Shown here in pieces: positions 9,350 through 17,636 of a stretch of 64,000 nt of DNA; positions within the stretch are counted from its first letter, which is position 1; every line of letters starts with the position of its first letter. This stretch comes from Mesorhizobium loti. Its GTDB lineage: Bacteria > Pseudomonadota > Alphaproteobacteria > Rhizobiales > Rhizobiaceae. The DNA lies in the NCBI GenBank assembly GCA_014189435.1, contig CP050293.1:3167001-3231000 (forward strand). Direction: 5' to 3'. A program made the translations under genes and the position numbers. Under the pieces are notes generated by a model. It made no database searches, was not told the origin of the DNA, and saw nothing but the letters and a program-made list of their open reading frames with translations.

Positions 9350-10576
9350 ATGGTTGACGCTGCTGCGTCATTTGACGGCAATCGGCTTGCGGCGACCGAG
9401 GCGTCGTCGCGCGCCTTGCCACGGGACCATGCCGGCCTGCCGATTTCAGTGGTGTCGACGGACGGGCTCGCGGCCTATGCCGAGTTCTGCCGTTCGGCCC
9501 TGTTTGCGCCGCCGCAGAGTGCTGCGTGGATCCTGAACTGGGCGGCTGAGGCCGAACCGGATCTGCTCGTCGCGACGCTGAGCGCCGAAGGCAAGCCGGT
9601 TTTTTCGCTGGCCCTGGAGGTCACTGCCAGCGGTCCGTTCCGTGTCGCCCGCTTCATGGGTGGCCGCCACGCCAATGGCAACTTCGTCGCCGCGGATCCG
9701 CACTGGCTGGCAAGAGCGGATGTTGCGGCCATCCGATCGATGCTGACGGCCATCGCCAAGGCACGTCGCGACATCGATCTCGTCGCGCTGGAACGGTTGC
9801 TGCCCGATCTCGACGGCGTCGCCAATCCCCTCGCCGCGCTTGACCATTTTGCCAGCCCCAATCTGTCGCTGGCCGTCGACCTTGCCGGCGGCTTCGATGC
9901 GCTGCTTTCGCGCGCCAGCGGCAAACGCAAGCGCAAGAAGCACCGTTCGCAGATCCGGAAGTTCGAGGCTGTCGGCAGCCACCGGCGCATCGAGGCGCGC
10001 ACCGCTGACGAGGTGGGCAGGCTGCTCGATGCCTTTTTCGAGATGAAGGAGCTCCGCTTCCGCAAGATGGGCATCGCCAACGTCTTCGGCGACGGGCAGG
10101 TGCGCGGCTTCTTCCGCGCGCTGTTTGCGCAAGCGCTTGCCGAGGACGAGCCTTCCTTCGTCCTGCATGGGCTCGAGGTTGCCGGAAAGCTGCGCGCCAT
10201 CACCGGGTCGAGCCGTTCAGGCAAGCGGCTGATCTGCGAGTTCGGCGCCATCGCCGAGGACGATCTCGGCCACACCAGCCCCGGCGATTTCCTGTTCTTC
10301 GACAACATCCACGAAGCCTGCGAGACCGGTTTCGAGGTCTATGATTTCTCCGTCGGCGACGAGCCTTACAAGCGGCTGTGGTGCGATCTCGAAACCCAAC
10401 ATTTCGAGGTGCTGATCCCCTTGACGGTCAAGGGCCGCGCGCTGGCGCTGATACTTCGGCAAGGTGCGCGGCTCAAGGCCTTCATCAAGAACAGCCCGAC
10501 GATCTGGAAGCTGACCAAGATGCTGCGCCGCAAGGCGGCCGGACAAACCGCGGCGGCGGCCGAGGACGAAAGCTAG
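9350..10576 (+). CDS. GNAT acetyltransferase of the CelD/BcsL type
   Basis: The 408-residue protein shows the layout of the Acetyltransf_6 (BioF2-like) family often labelled cellulose biosynthesis protein CelD. A basic patch KRKRKKHRSQIRKFE near 190-205 precedes the conserved region RLLDAFFEMKELRFRKMG, and the C-terminal GNAT fold includes SVGDEPYKRLW near 325. The ATG at 9350 has AAGGA seven bases upstream. The family is linked to polysaccharide acylation. It is divergent from the deacetylase gene, with 91 bases between them for two promoters. No single substrate can be named. Confidence 0.8.
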   Translation: MVDAAASFDGNRLAATEASSRALPRDHAGLPISVVSTDGLAAYAEFCRSALFAPPQSAAWILNWAAEAEPDLLVATLSAEGKPVFSLALEVTASGPFRVARFMGGRHANGNFVAADPHWLARADVAAIRSMLTAIAKARRDIDLVALERLLPDLDGVANPLAALDHFASPNLSLAVDLAGGFDALLSRASGKRKRKKHRSQIRKFEAVGSHRRIEARTADEVGRLLDAFFEMKELRFRKMGIANVFGDGQVRGFFRALFAQALAEDEPSFVLHGLEVAGKLRAITGSSRSGKRLICEFGAIAEDDLGHTSPGDFLFFDNIHEACETGFEVYDFSVGDEPYKRLWCDLETQHFEVLIPLTVKGRALALILRQGARLKAFIKNSPTIWKLTKMLRRKAAGQTAAAAEDES

Positions 10577-10612
10577 GGGCCCATCCCGATGGGATCGGGT
10601 TGGGGCCCTATC
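10577..10612 (+). terminator. Stem-loop after the CelD-like gene
   Basis: Directly after the TAG stop the arms GGGGCCCATCCCGAT and ATCGGGTTGGGGCCC pair with about two defects around a GGG loop. The T-run after it is poor, so it may be a weak or bidirectional terminator between this gene and the convergent gntR. Confidence 0.55.
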
Positions 10613-10631
10613 TGTTTGCTTGCTCCGGGCC

Positions 10632-11345
10632 TCAGAAATTGAGGGCTTCCCGGAGCGCCGGACCGGCCCTGACACGCAGATCGAGATCGGCCTCGATGTG
10701 ATCGATGTGGTGCAGCATCAACCGGCTCGCCAGCCCGCAATCGCCGCTGCCCAGTGCGCCGACAATTTCCGTGTGCTCGCTGTGCCCACAGGCCGATATG
10801 CCAGACCGTCCGTAAAGGGCGATGACCAATGACGAGCGCGCCACCAGCTCCTCCATGAAGCGCTGCAGGATGGCATTGCCGGCAACGGCGGCGAGCAACA
10901 GGTGGAAGTCGCCCGACGCCTTGATTTCGGAACGCCGCGCGGTCGGGCCGCGCTCAGCGATGAAGCGCCCCTCCTCGTCGAGTTGCGCCTTGAAGGCAGC
11001 GATGTCGGCGGCGGTGACGCGCCCGCAGGCGGCGATGGCAATGCCTGGTTCGATCAGCCGGCGCGAGGCGAACACCTGGCGCGCTTCCTCTGGCGACGGG
11101 TTGGCGACGAAGGCGCCACGGTTGCGCTCGGTGCGCACCAGGCCCTCGAAGGACAGCATTTGCAGGGCCGCGCGTGCAACGGTGCGGCTGACATCGAACA
11201 GCGTGCCGACCTCGCCTTCCGACAGTTTGGTGCCTGGGGCCAGCCGGCGGTCGACGATGGCGTCGCGCAACTGGTCGCGGATCGCTTGCGCGCGGTCCTG
11301 CGTGGCGCTGTCGGTCGCGGAATAGATCTGGTCGGCGATGTTCAT
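10632..11345 (-). CDS. GntR family regulator with FCD domain
   Basis: The 237-residue protein has an N-terminal winged helix (about 20-85; LRDAIVDRRLAPGTKLSEGEVGTLFDVSRTVAR contains the helix-turn-helix) and a C-terminal all-helical FCD effector domain (about 95-225). FCD members usually bind carboxylic acids or amino acid derivatives. It is transcribed away from the PotABCD-type importer, with 264 bases between them that hold a perfect 15-base palindrome, so it is probably the importer's local repressor. The substrate is unknown. Confidence 0.9.
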   Translation of the reverse strand: MNIADQIYSATDSATQDRAQAIRDQLRDAIVDRRLAPGTKLSEGEVGTLFDVSRTVARAALQMLSFEGLVRTERNRGAFVANPSPEEARQVFASRRLIEPGIAIAACGRVTAADIAAFKAQLDEEGRFIAERGPTARRSEIKASGDFHLLLAAVAGNAILQRFMEELVARSSLVIALYGRSGISACGHSEHTEIVGALGSGDCGLASRLMLHHIDHIEADLDLRVRAGPALREALNF

Positions 11346-11470
11346 GGCGGCAATTCTTTCCGTCCCCCTTCTAACGCTAATCCTGACGCCAGCACGAGAG
11401 GCAAAGTGGATACGAAGGTAAAAAAGATTGCATACGATTTATGTGCATGTCGCCAACAATCGCCCATAAT

Positions 11471-11485
11471 TTGTGCAATGCACAA
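11471..11485. promoter_or_regulatory. Candidate GntR operator, 15-bp perfect palindrome
   Basis: TTGTGCAATGCACAA is fully symmetric around its central base and lies in the divergent gntR/ABC importer promoter region, 139 bases before the importer ATPase start. FCD-type GntR proteins commonly bind short AT-flanked palindromes of this size. The assignment is by position and symmetry only. Confidence 0.55.
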
Positions 11486-11609
11486 GGCAGCCCGCCTGAT
11501 AGGCATCGCCCAGAAATCCTGATTTTCCCGACGATTCAAGTGCTTGGCCGGTCATCTCGCGATTGGCACGCATGATGCATTGGTTAATGCGATCAAACGG
11601 GGAAGCCTG

Positions 11610-12698
11610 ATGTCCAAAGCCGCCGAAATCGACATTGTGTCCGTTTCGAAAGTCTATGGAACGACGACCGCCGTCGAGGCCATCAGCCTGAAGATCCCGG
11701 CGGGAACCTATTGCTGTCTGCTCGGTCCTTCCGGCTGCGGCAAGACATCGACGCTGCGCATGATCGCCGGCCATGAGAGCATTTCATCAGGCGATGTCCG
11801 CCTCGGCAATGTGGTGGTGACGGACCTGCCGCCGGCCAGGCGCGGTACGGCGATGATGTTCCAGTCCTATGCGCTGTTCCCGCATCTCGACCTGATCGAC
11901 AATGTCGCCTTCAGCCTGAAGATGAAGGGCGTCGACAAGGAAAAGCGCCGTGCCAAGGCGCTGGACATGCTCAAGCTGATGCAGATGGAGGCCTATGCCA
12001 CGCGCCGACCCGCGCAGCTTTCCGGCGGCCAGCAGCAGCGCGTCGCGCTGGCCCGTGCACTGATCACCGATCCCGAGGCGTTGCTGCTCGACGAACCGCT
12101 GTCGGCGCTCGACCCGTTCCTGAAGATCCGCATGCGCGCCGAACTGAAGAAGCTGCAGACCTCGCTCGGCATCACCTTCGTCCACGTCACTCACAGTCAG
12201 GAGGAGGCGATGGCTCTCGCCGACCTGATCGTGGTGATGAATGACGGCCGCATCGAACAGGCGGCCCCGCCGCGCGATGTGTTCGAGCGGCCGGCGACGG
12301 CCTTCGTCGCGCGCTTCATGGGCGACCACAACGTCATCTCCGGCCGGGTCACCGGTGAACGCGACGGCATGGTCGTCTTCGACGTCAATGGCGGCGCCTC
12401 GCTTGCCGCCAGCGGCCAGCCACAGGAAGTGGGGGCGCCGATCGACATCGCCATCCGCACCGACCATGTGCGCATCGGCGAGCCGCCCTCGCCCGGCCTC
12501 GGCTTCACCGGCATCGTCTCCAACATCGAATATCGCGGCGCCACGGTAAAACTCTCCGTCACCGGCGCCGGCATCGACGACTTCACCGTCATCGTCGACG
12601 ATTCCGACTTCTTCGCCAGACCCGTCGCCATAGGCGACGCCGTACCGCTGGCCTGGGATTGCGAGGACGCCATCGTCCTCGGCCGCCTTCATTCATGA
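11610..12698 (+). CDS. ABC transporter ATP-binding protein, PotA-like
   Basis: A 362-residue import ATPase. Walker A is GPSGCGKTS (about 41-49), the Q-loop is FQSYALFPH, the signature is LSGGQQQR (about 141-148), Walker B is ALLLDEPLSALD, and the H-loop His is in VTHSQEEA. The C-terminal TOBE domain (about 260-350) is usual in the polyamine/opine/iron branch. The ATG at 11610 is preceded by CGGGGAAG at the right spacing; the open frame's earlier start lacks a site. It heads the operon with the binding protein and two permeases. Confidence 0.93.
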   Translation: MSKAAEIDIVSVSKVYGTTTAVEAISLKIPAGTYCCLLGPSGCGKTSTLRMIAGHESISSGDVRLGNVVVTDLPPARRGTAMMFQSYALFPHLDLIDNVAFSLKMKGVDKEKRRAKALDMLKLMQMEAYATRRPAQLSGGQQQRVALARALITDPEALLLDEPLSALDPFLKIRMRAELKKLQTSLGITFVHVTHSQEEAMALADLIVVMNDGRIEQAAPPRDVFERPATAFVARFMGDHNVISGRVTGERDGMVVFDVNGGASLAASGQPQEVGAPIDIAIRTDHVRIGEPPSPGLGFTGIVSNIEYRGATVKLSVTGAGIDDFTVIVDDSDFFARPVAIGDAVPLAWDCEDAIVLGRLHS

Positions 12699-12732
12699 CG
12701 TCAACGAAGCAAAACAAGACAGGGGAATAGCT

Positions 12733-14022
12733 ATGACAAACACCAAAGAAACCAAGACCGGCATTTCGCGCCGTTCGTTGCTCAAGACGGGTGCCGCTGC
12801 CGTCGGCCTGGCCGCCGGCTCAGGCGCCATAACAGGCTTTCCGACCATCTGGGCGCAGTCCAACATCACGCTGCGCCAGTTCGGCACCGGCGTGTCGAAC
12901 CTCAACGCCATCGCCGACAAGTGCAAGGCCGACCTCGGCATCACGCTGGAAATGACCGCGACCGATTCAGACGCGGCCGCCCAGCGCGCCGTGACCCAGC
13001 CCGACAGCTACGACATCGCCGACATCGAATACTGGATCTGCAAGAAAGTGTTCCCGAGCGGCGTGCTGCAGCCGATGGATGTCAGCAAGCTGAAATATTA
13101 CGACGAGCTGGTGCCGCTGTTCAAAACCGGCAAGCTGACGCCCGACAGCGTCATCGCCCAGGGCACCGCGCCGCACACGGTCGGCTTTGTCGAAGCGCAG
13201 GACTCGAAGGTCTTCGCCAAGGCGCCGACCAACTGGTTCACCATGGTGCCGACCATCTACAACGCCGACACGCTGGGCATCCGCCCCGACCTCGTCGGCC
13301 GCGACATCACCACCTGGGCCGACATCATGGATCCGGCCTTCAAGGGCAAGACCGCGATCCTCAACATCCCCTCCATCGGCATCATGGACGCGGCGATGAT
13401 CATGGAAGCCATGGGCAACATCAAATATGCCGACAAGGGCAACATGACCAAGGAGGAGATCGACAAGACGATCGACTTCCTGATCAAGGCCAAGCAGGAC
13501 GGCCAGTTCCGCGCCTTCTGGAAGTCCTTCGACGAGAGCGTCAACCTGATGGCGTCGGGCGAAGTCGTCATCCAGTCGATGTGGTCACCGGCGGTCGCCG
13601 CCGTCCGTTCCAAGGGCATCGCCTGCCGCTTCCAGCCGCTCAAGGAAGGCTACCGCTCATGGGGCGGCGGCCTCGGCCTGGCGGCACATCTCTCGGGCGC
13701 GCAGCTCGATGCGGCTTATGAGTACATCAACTGGTACACGTCGGGCTGGGTCGGCGGTTATCTCAACCGCCAAGGCTACTATTCGGCCAACATGGTCTCG
13801 GCCAAGAAGTTCATGACCGAGGACGAGTGGGGCTACTGGATCGAAGGCAAGCCTGCCAAGGGCGACATCAAGGCGCCCGACGGCACGGTCATGGAAAAGG
13901 CCGGTGCCTTGCGTGACGGCGGCTCGTTCGAAGAGCGCATGGGCCATGTCGCCTGCTGGAACTCGGTCATGGACGAAGACCGATACATGGTGAAGCGCTG
14001 GAACGAGTTCATCGCGGCGTAA
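12733..14022 (+). CDS. ABC transporter substrate-binding protein, PotD-like, Tat signal
   Basis: The 429-residue periplasmic protein carries a twin-arginine signal (ISRRSLLKTGAAAVGLAAG, cleavage near TIWAQ at about 38). The mature part resembles the PotD/extracellular solute-binding family 1 fold, with typical segments such as WADIMDPAFKGKTAIL. AGGGGAAT precedes the start. It follows the ATPase gene by 34 bases. Export already folded by Tat suggests cofactor-free but fast folding; the ligand cannot be read from sequence. The neighbours (racemase, acetyltransferase) point to an amino-acid-like or amine compound rather than to spermidine itself. Confidence 0.88.
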   Translation: MTNTKETKTGISRRSLLKTGAAAVGLAAGSGAITGFPTIWAQSNITLRQFGTGVSNLNAIADKCKADLGITLEMTATDSDAAAQRAVTQPDSYDIADIEYWICKKVFPSGVLQPMDVSKLKYYDELVPLFKTGKLTPDSVIAQGTAPHTVGFVEAQDSKVFAKAPTNWFTMVPTIYNADTLGIRPDLVGRDITTWADIMDPAFKGKTAILNIPSIGIMDAAMIMEAMGNIKYADKGNMTKEEIDKTIDFLIKAKQDGQFRAFWKSFDESVNLMASGEVVIQSMWSPAVAAVRSKGIACRFQPLKEGYRSWGGGLGLAAHLSGAQLDAAYEYINWYTSGWVGGYLNRQGYYSANMVSAKKFMTEDEWGYWIEGKPAKGDIKAPDGTVMEKAGALRDGGSFEERMGHVACWNSVMDEDRYMVKRWNEFIAA

Positions 14023-14047
14023 GGGAAAGCATTAACTGGATATGCCT

Positions 14048-14225
14048 CGTTCCTTGGCGCCCCCCTCTGCCCTGCCGGGCATCTCCCCCTCAAGGGGGAG
14101 ATTGCGCGCTCAATGCCGTTTTCGCCAACCACTGGCGTTGCAAGGGTGGCGGCGGCCGCGAAACTGCCGATCTCCCCACTTGAGGGGGAGATGCCCGGCA
14201 GGGCAGAGGGGGGCGCCAAGGAACG
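14048..14225. repeat. Inverted repeat, family B, copy 1
   Basis: Arms 14048-14102 and 14171-14225 are inverted copies. The first 47 bases match exactly from CGTTCCTTGG inward, then a one-base insertion follows. The element lies between the binding protein and first permease genes of the ABC importer operon, the usual place where a stem-loop adjusts the excess of binding protein over membrane components. A second copy lies at 45924-46082. Confidence 0.85.
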
Positions 14226-14270
14226 CAACCTAAAAAATCATTCTCCCACCGCACTGCGAAGGTTGCCCGC

Positions 14271-15182
14271 ATGACCGTGGCTCTCGAACGCCCCGCAATT
14301 GCCGCCGCCAAACCGGCCAGGCGCCGTGGCTTCTCCCTCAGCGCCGTCACGCCCTACCTGCAGTCGGCTCCGCTGGCGCTGATCCTCGGCGCATTCCTGC
14401 TCTTGCCCATCCTCATGATCGTCGTCGTCTCCTTCTGGGACTACGACTTCGCCGCCATGTATCCGGATTTCCTGACCACCAACTACTCCGACGTGCTGGG
14501 CTCCTGGGTCACCTGGAAGACCTATCTCAACACCATCAAATTCGCGGCCATCGTCTGGGTGCTGACCTTGTTCATCGGCTTCTGGGTCGCCTATTTCCTC
14601 GCCTTCCACATCCGCACCACGGCCATGCAGATGGTGCTGTTCCTGGTCTGCACCGTACCGTTCCTGACCTCCAACATCATCCGCATGATCTCGTGGATCC
14701 CGGTGCTCGGCCGCAACGGGCTGATCAACTCGACGCTGGTGCATCTGGGCCTGGTGCCGAAGCCGATCGAATGGCTGCTCTATTCGGAATTCGCGGTGGT
14801 GCTGGCCATGGTGCATCTCTACACGCTGTTCATGGTGACGCCGATCTTCAACACGCTGATGCGCATCGACCGCTCGCTGGTCGAGGCCGCGCGCGACGCC
14901 GGCGCCTCGGGCTGGCAGGTGCTGTGGAACGTCATCCTTCCACTGGCCAAGCCCGGCATGGCGATCGGCACCATCTTCGTCGTCACCCTCGTCATGGCCG
15001 ACTTCTCCACCGTGCAGGTGATATCGGGCGGGCAGAGCGCGTCCGTCGCGCTGATGATGAAGAACCAGATGTCGCTGCTGCAATATCCGGCCGCCGCCGC
15101 CAACGCGGTGGTGCTTTTGGTGCTGGTGCTTTTGATGGTCGCCGGCATCCTGCGCATCGTCGACATCCGCAAGGAGCTCTGA
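14271..15182 (+). CDS. ABC transporter permease, PotB-like
   Basis: The 303-residue inner-membrane protein has six to seven hydrophobic segments starting at about 35. The permease EAA loop that docks onto the ATPase is visible as EAARDAGASGWQVLWNVILP at about 205-224. It belongs to the binding-protein-dependent permease family of polyamine-type importers. The family B repeat separates it from the binding protein gene by 248 bases. The stop is followed by one base and then the GTG of the second permease. Confidence 0.92.
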   Translation: MTVALERPAIAAAKPARRRGFSLSAVTPYLQSAPLALILGAFLLLPILMIVVVSFWDYDFAAMYPDFLTTNYSDVLGSWVTWKTYLNTIKFAAIVWVLTLFIGFWVAYFLAFHIRTTAMQMVLFLVCTVPFLTSNIIRMISWIPVLGRNGLINSTLVHLGLVPKPIEWLLYSEFAVVLAMVHLYTLFMVTPIFNTLMRIDRSLVEAARDAGASGWQVLWNVILPLAKPGMAIGTIFVVTLVMADFSTVQVISGGQSASVALMMKNQMSLLQYPAAAANAVVLLVLVLLMVAGILRIVDIRKEL

Positions 15183-15183
15183 C

Positions 15184-16002
15184 GTGAACCACGAAAAACG
15201 CAGCTTCGAATTCTATGTGCTGGCGGTGTTCTTCACGCTCTTCGTGCTGTTCCTCTATGGCCCGCTGTCGGCGATCCTGATCCTGTCCTTCCAGGGCGAA
15301 ACCGGCGGCCTCACCTTCCCGCTCAACGGCGTGTCGCTGCACTGGTTCGCCAACCTGTTCGAGCGCCAGGCGGTCGGCGATTTCGGCGGCAGCTTCAAGC
15401 GCTCGCTGGTGCTGGGCGTCATGGTGATGATCGTTACCGTCGTTGTCTCGCTGCTCGCCGGCCTCGCCTTCCGCCGGAAATTTCGCGGCGCCACCGCGCT
15501 GTTCTACCTGGCGGTCGCCAGCCTCGTCGTGCCCTCGATCATCATTTCATTGGGCATCGGCGTCGTCTTCCAGCAGATCGGCTTGCGCCCGGCCTGGTAC
15601 ACGTCGGCCTTTGGCGCGCATCTGACCTGGACGCTGCCCTTCGGCGTGCTGATCATGTTCGCCGTCTTCAACCGCTTCTCGCCAGCCTATGAGGAAGCCG
15701 CACGTGACCTCGGCGCCACCTCCTGGCAGACCTTCGCCCATGTCGTGCTGCCGATGATCGCGCCCAGCCTGATCGGCGTCGGCCTGTTCGGCTTCACGCT
15801 CTCCTACGACGAGTTTGCACGCACGCTGATGACCTCAGGCACCTTCAACACGCTGCCGCTCGAGATCTACGGCATGACCACCAATGTGACGACACCGGTG
15901 CTGTACGCGCTGGGCACGGTGACGACCGTGTTCTCGTTCCTGGTTATCCTGGCGACGCTGGGCGCCATCCTCTATGTCGGCCGCCGCAGGGCCAGGGCCT
16001 GA
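15184..16002 (+). CDS. ABC transporter permease, PotC-like
   Basis: A 272-residue partner permease with six membrane segments and an EAA loop at about 162-181 (EEAARDLGATSWQTFAHVVLP). The GTG start lies one base after the stop of the PotB-like gene, which implies coupled translation and a heterodimeric channel. The stop is three bases before the racemase GTG. Confidence 0.92.
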   Translation: MNHEKRSFEFYVLAVFFTLFVLFLYGPLSAILILSFQGETGGLTFPLNGVSLHWFANLFERQAVGDFGGSFKRSLVLGVMVMIVTVVVSLLAGLAFRRKFRGATALFYLAVASLVVPSIIISLGIGVVFQQIGLRPAWYTSAFGAHLTWTLPFGVLIMFAVFNRFSPAYEEAARDLGATSWQTFAHVVLPMIAPSLIGVGLFGFTLSYDEFARTLMTSGTFNTLPLEIYGMTTNVTTPVLYALGTVTTVFSFLVILATLGAILYVGRRRARA

Positions 16003-16004
16003 TC

Positions 16005-16751
16005 GTGCAGATATTGATAGTGAACCCCAACACGACGGCCAGCATGACCGAGACCATAGGCGCTGCGGCGCGCGGCGTCGCTGGCGCCTCGACGGAGGTC
16101 ATCGCCGTCACCTCGTCCATGGGACCGGCCTCGATCGAAGGTTATTATGACGAGGCGCTGGCCGTGCCCGGCCTTTTGATGGAGATCGCCGCCGGCGAAC
16201 GGCGCGGCGCGCAGGCTGCCATCATCGCCTGCTTCGACGATACCGGTCTGGATGCCGCGCGCGCGATGGCCAATATCCCCATCATCGGCATCTGCGAGGC
16301 AGCGCTCACCATGGCTGCCTTCATCGCCCAGCGCTTCACTGTTGTCACCACCACGGAACGCTCGCGTGTCCCTGTCGAAGCACTGGTGCAGCGCTACGGC
16401 ATGGCGGGACGCGCCCGTGTGCGCGCCGCCGACATCCCGGTGCTTGCGCTCGAAGATCCGGCATCGGGCGCGGTCGGCAAGCTGCGCGACGAAATCGCCC
16501 GGGCCATCGACGAGGACCGCGCCGAGGCCATCGTGCTCGGCTGCGCCGGCATGGCCGATCTTGCGCACCGGCTGCGAGCGGAATTCGGACTGCCGGTCAT
16601 CGACGGCGTCGGCGCCGCACTCAAGCAGGCCGAGGCGCTGATCGCACTCGGCCTGTCGACATCGAAGCGCGGCGCCTATGCGAGCCCGCTGGCCAAGCCC
16701 TATCGTGGTGTGCTGAAATCCTTCTCACCCGGAGCCGTTGCCGCGGAGTGA
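16005..16751 (+). CDS. Aspartate/glutamate/hydantoin racemase family protein
   Basis: The 248-residue enzyme opens with MQILIVNPNTTASMT, typical of hydantoin racemases. Two catalytic cysteines expected for this cofactor-independent superfamily are present: one in IIACFDDTGLDAA (about 79) and one in IVLGCAGMADL (about 184). The GTG start follows the permease stop by two bases, so it is part of the importer operon. The likely role is to invert the configuration of an imported amino acid derivative or hydantoin before catabolism; no hydantoinase or carbamoylase gene is nearby. Confidence 0.85.
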   Translation: MQILIVNPNTTASMTETIGAAARGVAGASTEVIAVTSSMGPASIEGYYDEALAVPGLLMEIAAGERRGAQAAIIACFDDTGLDAARAMANIPIIGICEAALTMAAFIAQRFTVVTTTERSRVPVEALVQRYGMAGRARVRAADIPVLALEDPASGAVGKLRDEIARAIDEDRAEAIVLGCAGMADLAHRLRAEFGLPVIDGVGAALKQAEALIALGLSTSKRGAYASPLAKPYRGVLKSFSPGAVAAE

Positions 16752-16756
16752 GCGCC

Positions 16757-17593
16757 ATGAAGCCGACCATCCGCACATTGTCGCTGCAGGAGCTGGCGGT
16801 TCTCGTCGACTGGGCGGCGGCGGAAGGCTGGAACCCCGGCCTTGAAGATGCGGCGATGTTCCAGGCTGCGGACCCCGAAGGCTTCATCGGCGCCTTTGTC
16901 GGCAACGAAATGGTCGCCGCGATCTCGGCAGTGGCCTATGGAAGCGCGTTTGGTTTCATCGGCCTCTACATCTGCCGGCCGGACAGACGCGGCAAGGGCT
17001 ATGGCAAGGCGGTGTGGAACGCTGGAATGACGAGACTTGCCGGTCGCACCATCGGCCTCGACGGCGTCGCCGAGCAGCAAGCCAATTACCGGAGCAAGGG
17101 TTTCAGGCCGGCTTACGAGACCATCCGCTTCAGCGGGCGCACGGCAGGCCCGGCGGTCAGGGCCGATGGGTTGCGCATGATAACGACGCAGCTCGTGCCC
17201 GATATCATCGCCTATGACTCATACTGTTTTCCGGCGCCGCGGCGGGCGTTCCTGCGGCGATGGCTGCAGGCGCCGCATCACGGGCTGGCGGCGATCAGTT
17301 CGCGCGGCACCACCGGCTACGCGGTGGCGCGGCCGTGCCGTTCCGGCTTCAAGATCGGCCCGCTGTTTGCCGACGACCTGGAAATCGCTCTGCAGCTGCT
17401 GGACGGGCTGGCCGGTGCCTGCGAGGGCGGCGACCTGCACATCGACGTTCCCGCCGAGAACACCGGCTTCATTGCGGCGCTCGAGGTGGCCGGCTTTGCG
17501 CCGACCTTCACCACCACCCGCATGTACAAGGGTCCGGCTCCGAAGCTTGGGCTGCAGCGGCTGTTCGGCGTAACGACCCTGGAACTGGGATAG
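16757..17593 (+). CDS. GNAT N-acetyltransferase with extra C-terminal GNAT-like domain
   Basis: A 278-residue protein. The N-terminal GNAT domain (about 1-130) contains the acetyl-CoA loop RPDRRGKGYGKAVW. The second half (about 140-278) resembles the Acetyltransf_18 domain of YitH-type proteins. I choose the ATG at 16757 because GGAG lies nine bases upstream; a GTG at 16748 overlaps the racemase stop and is possible. Its position as last gene of the importer/racemase run suggests it acetylates the imported amine or amino acid. That is inference from context. Confidence 0.82.
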   Translation: MKPTIRTLSLQELAVLVDWAAAEGWNPGLEDAAMFQAADPEGFIGAFVGNEMVAAISAVAYGSAFGFIGLYICRPDRRGKGYGKAVWNAGMTRLAGRTIGLDGVAEQQANYRSKGFRPAYETIRFSGRTAGPAVRADGLRMITTQLVPDIIAYDSYCFPAPRRAFLRRWLQAPHHGLAAISSRGTTGYAVARPCRSGFKIGPLFADDLEIALQLLDGLAGACEGGDLHIDVPAENTGFIAALEVAGFAPTFTTTRMYKGPAPKLGLQRLFGVTTLELG

Positions 17594-17636
17594 AGATCAA
17601 ACGGAACAGGCCTCCACCAAGCGATCCGCGGCCCTC

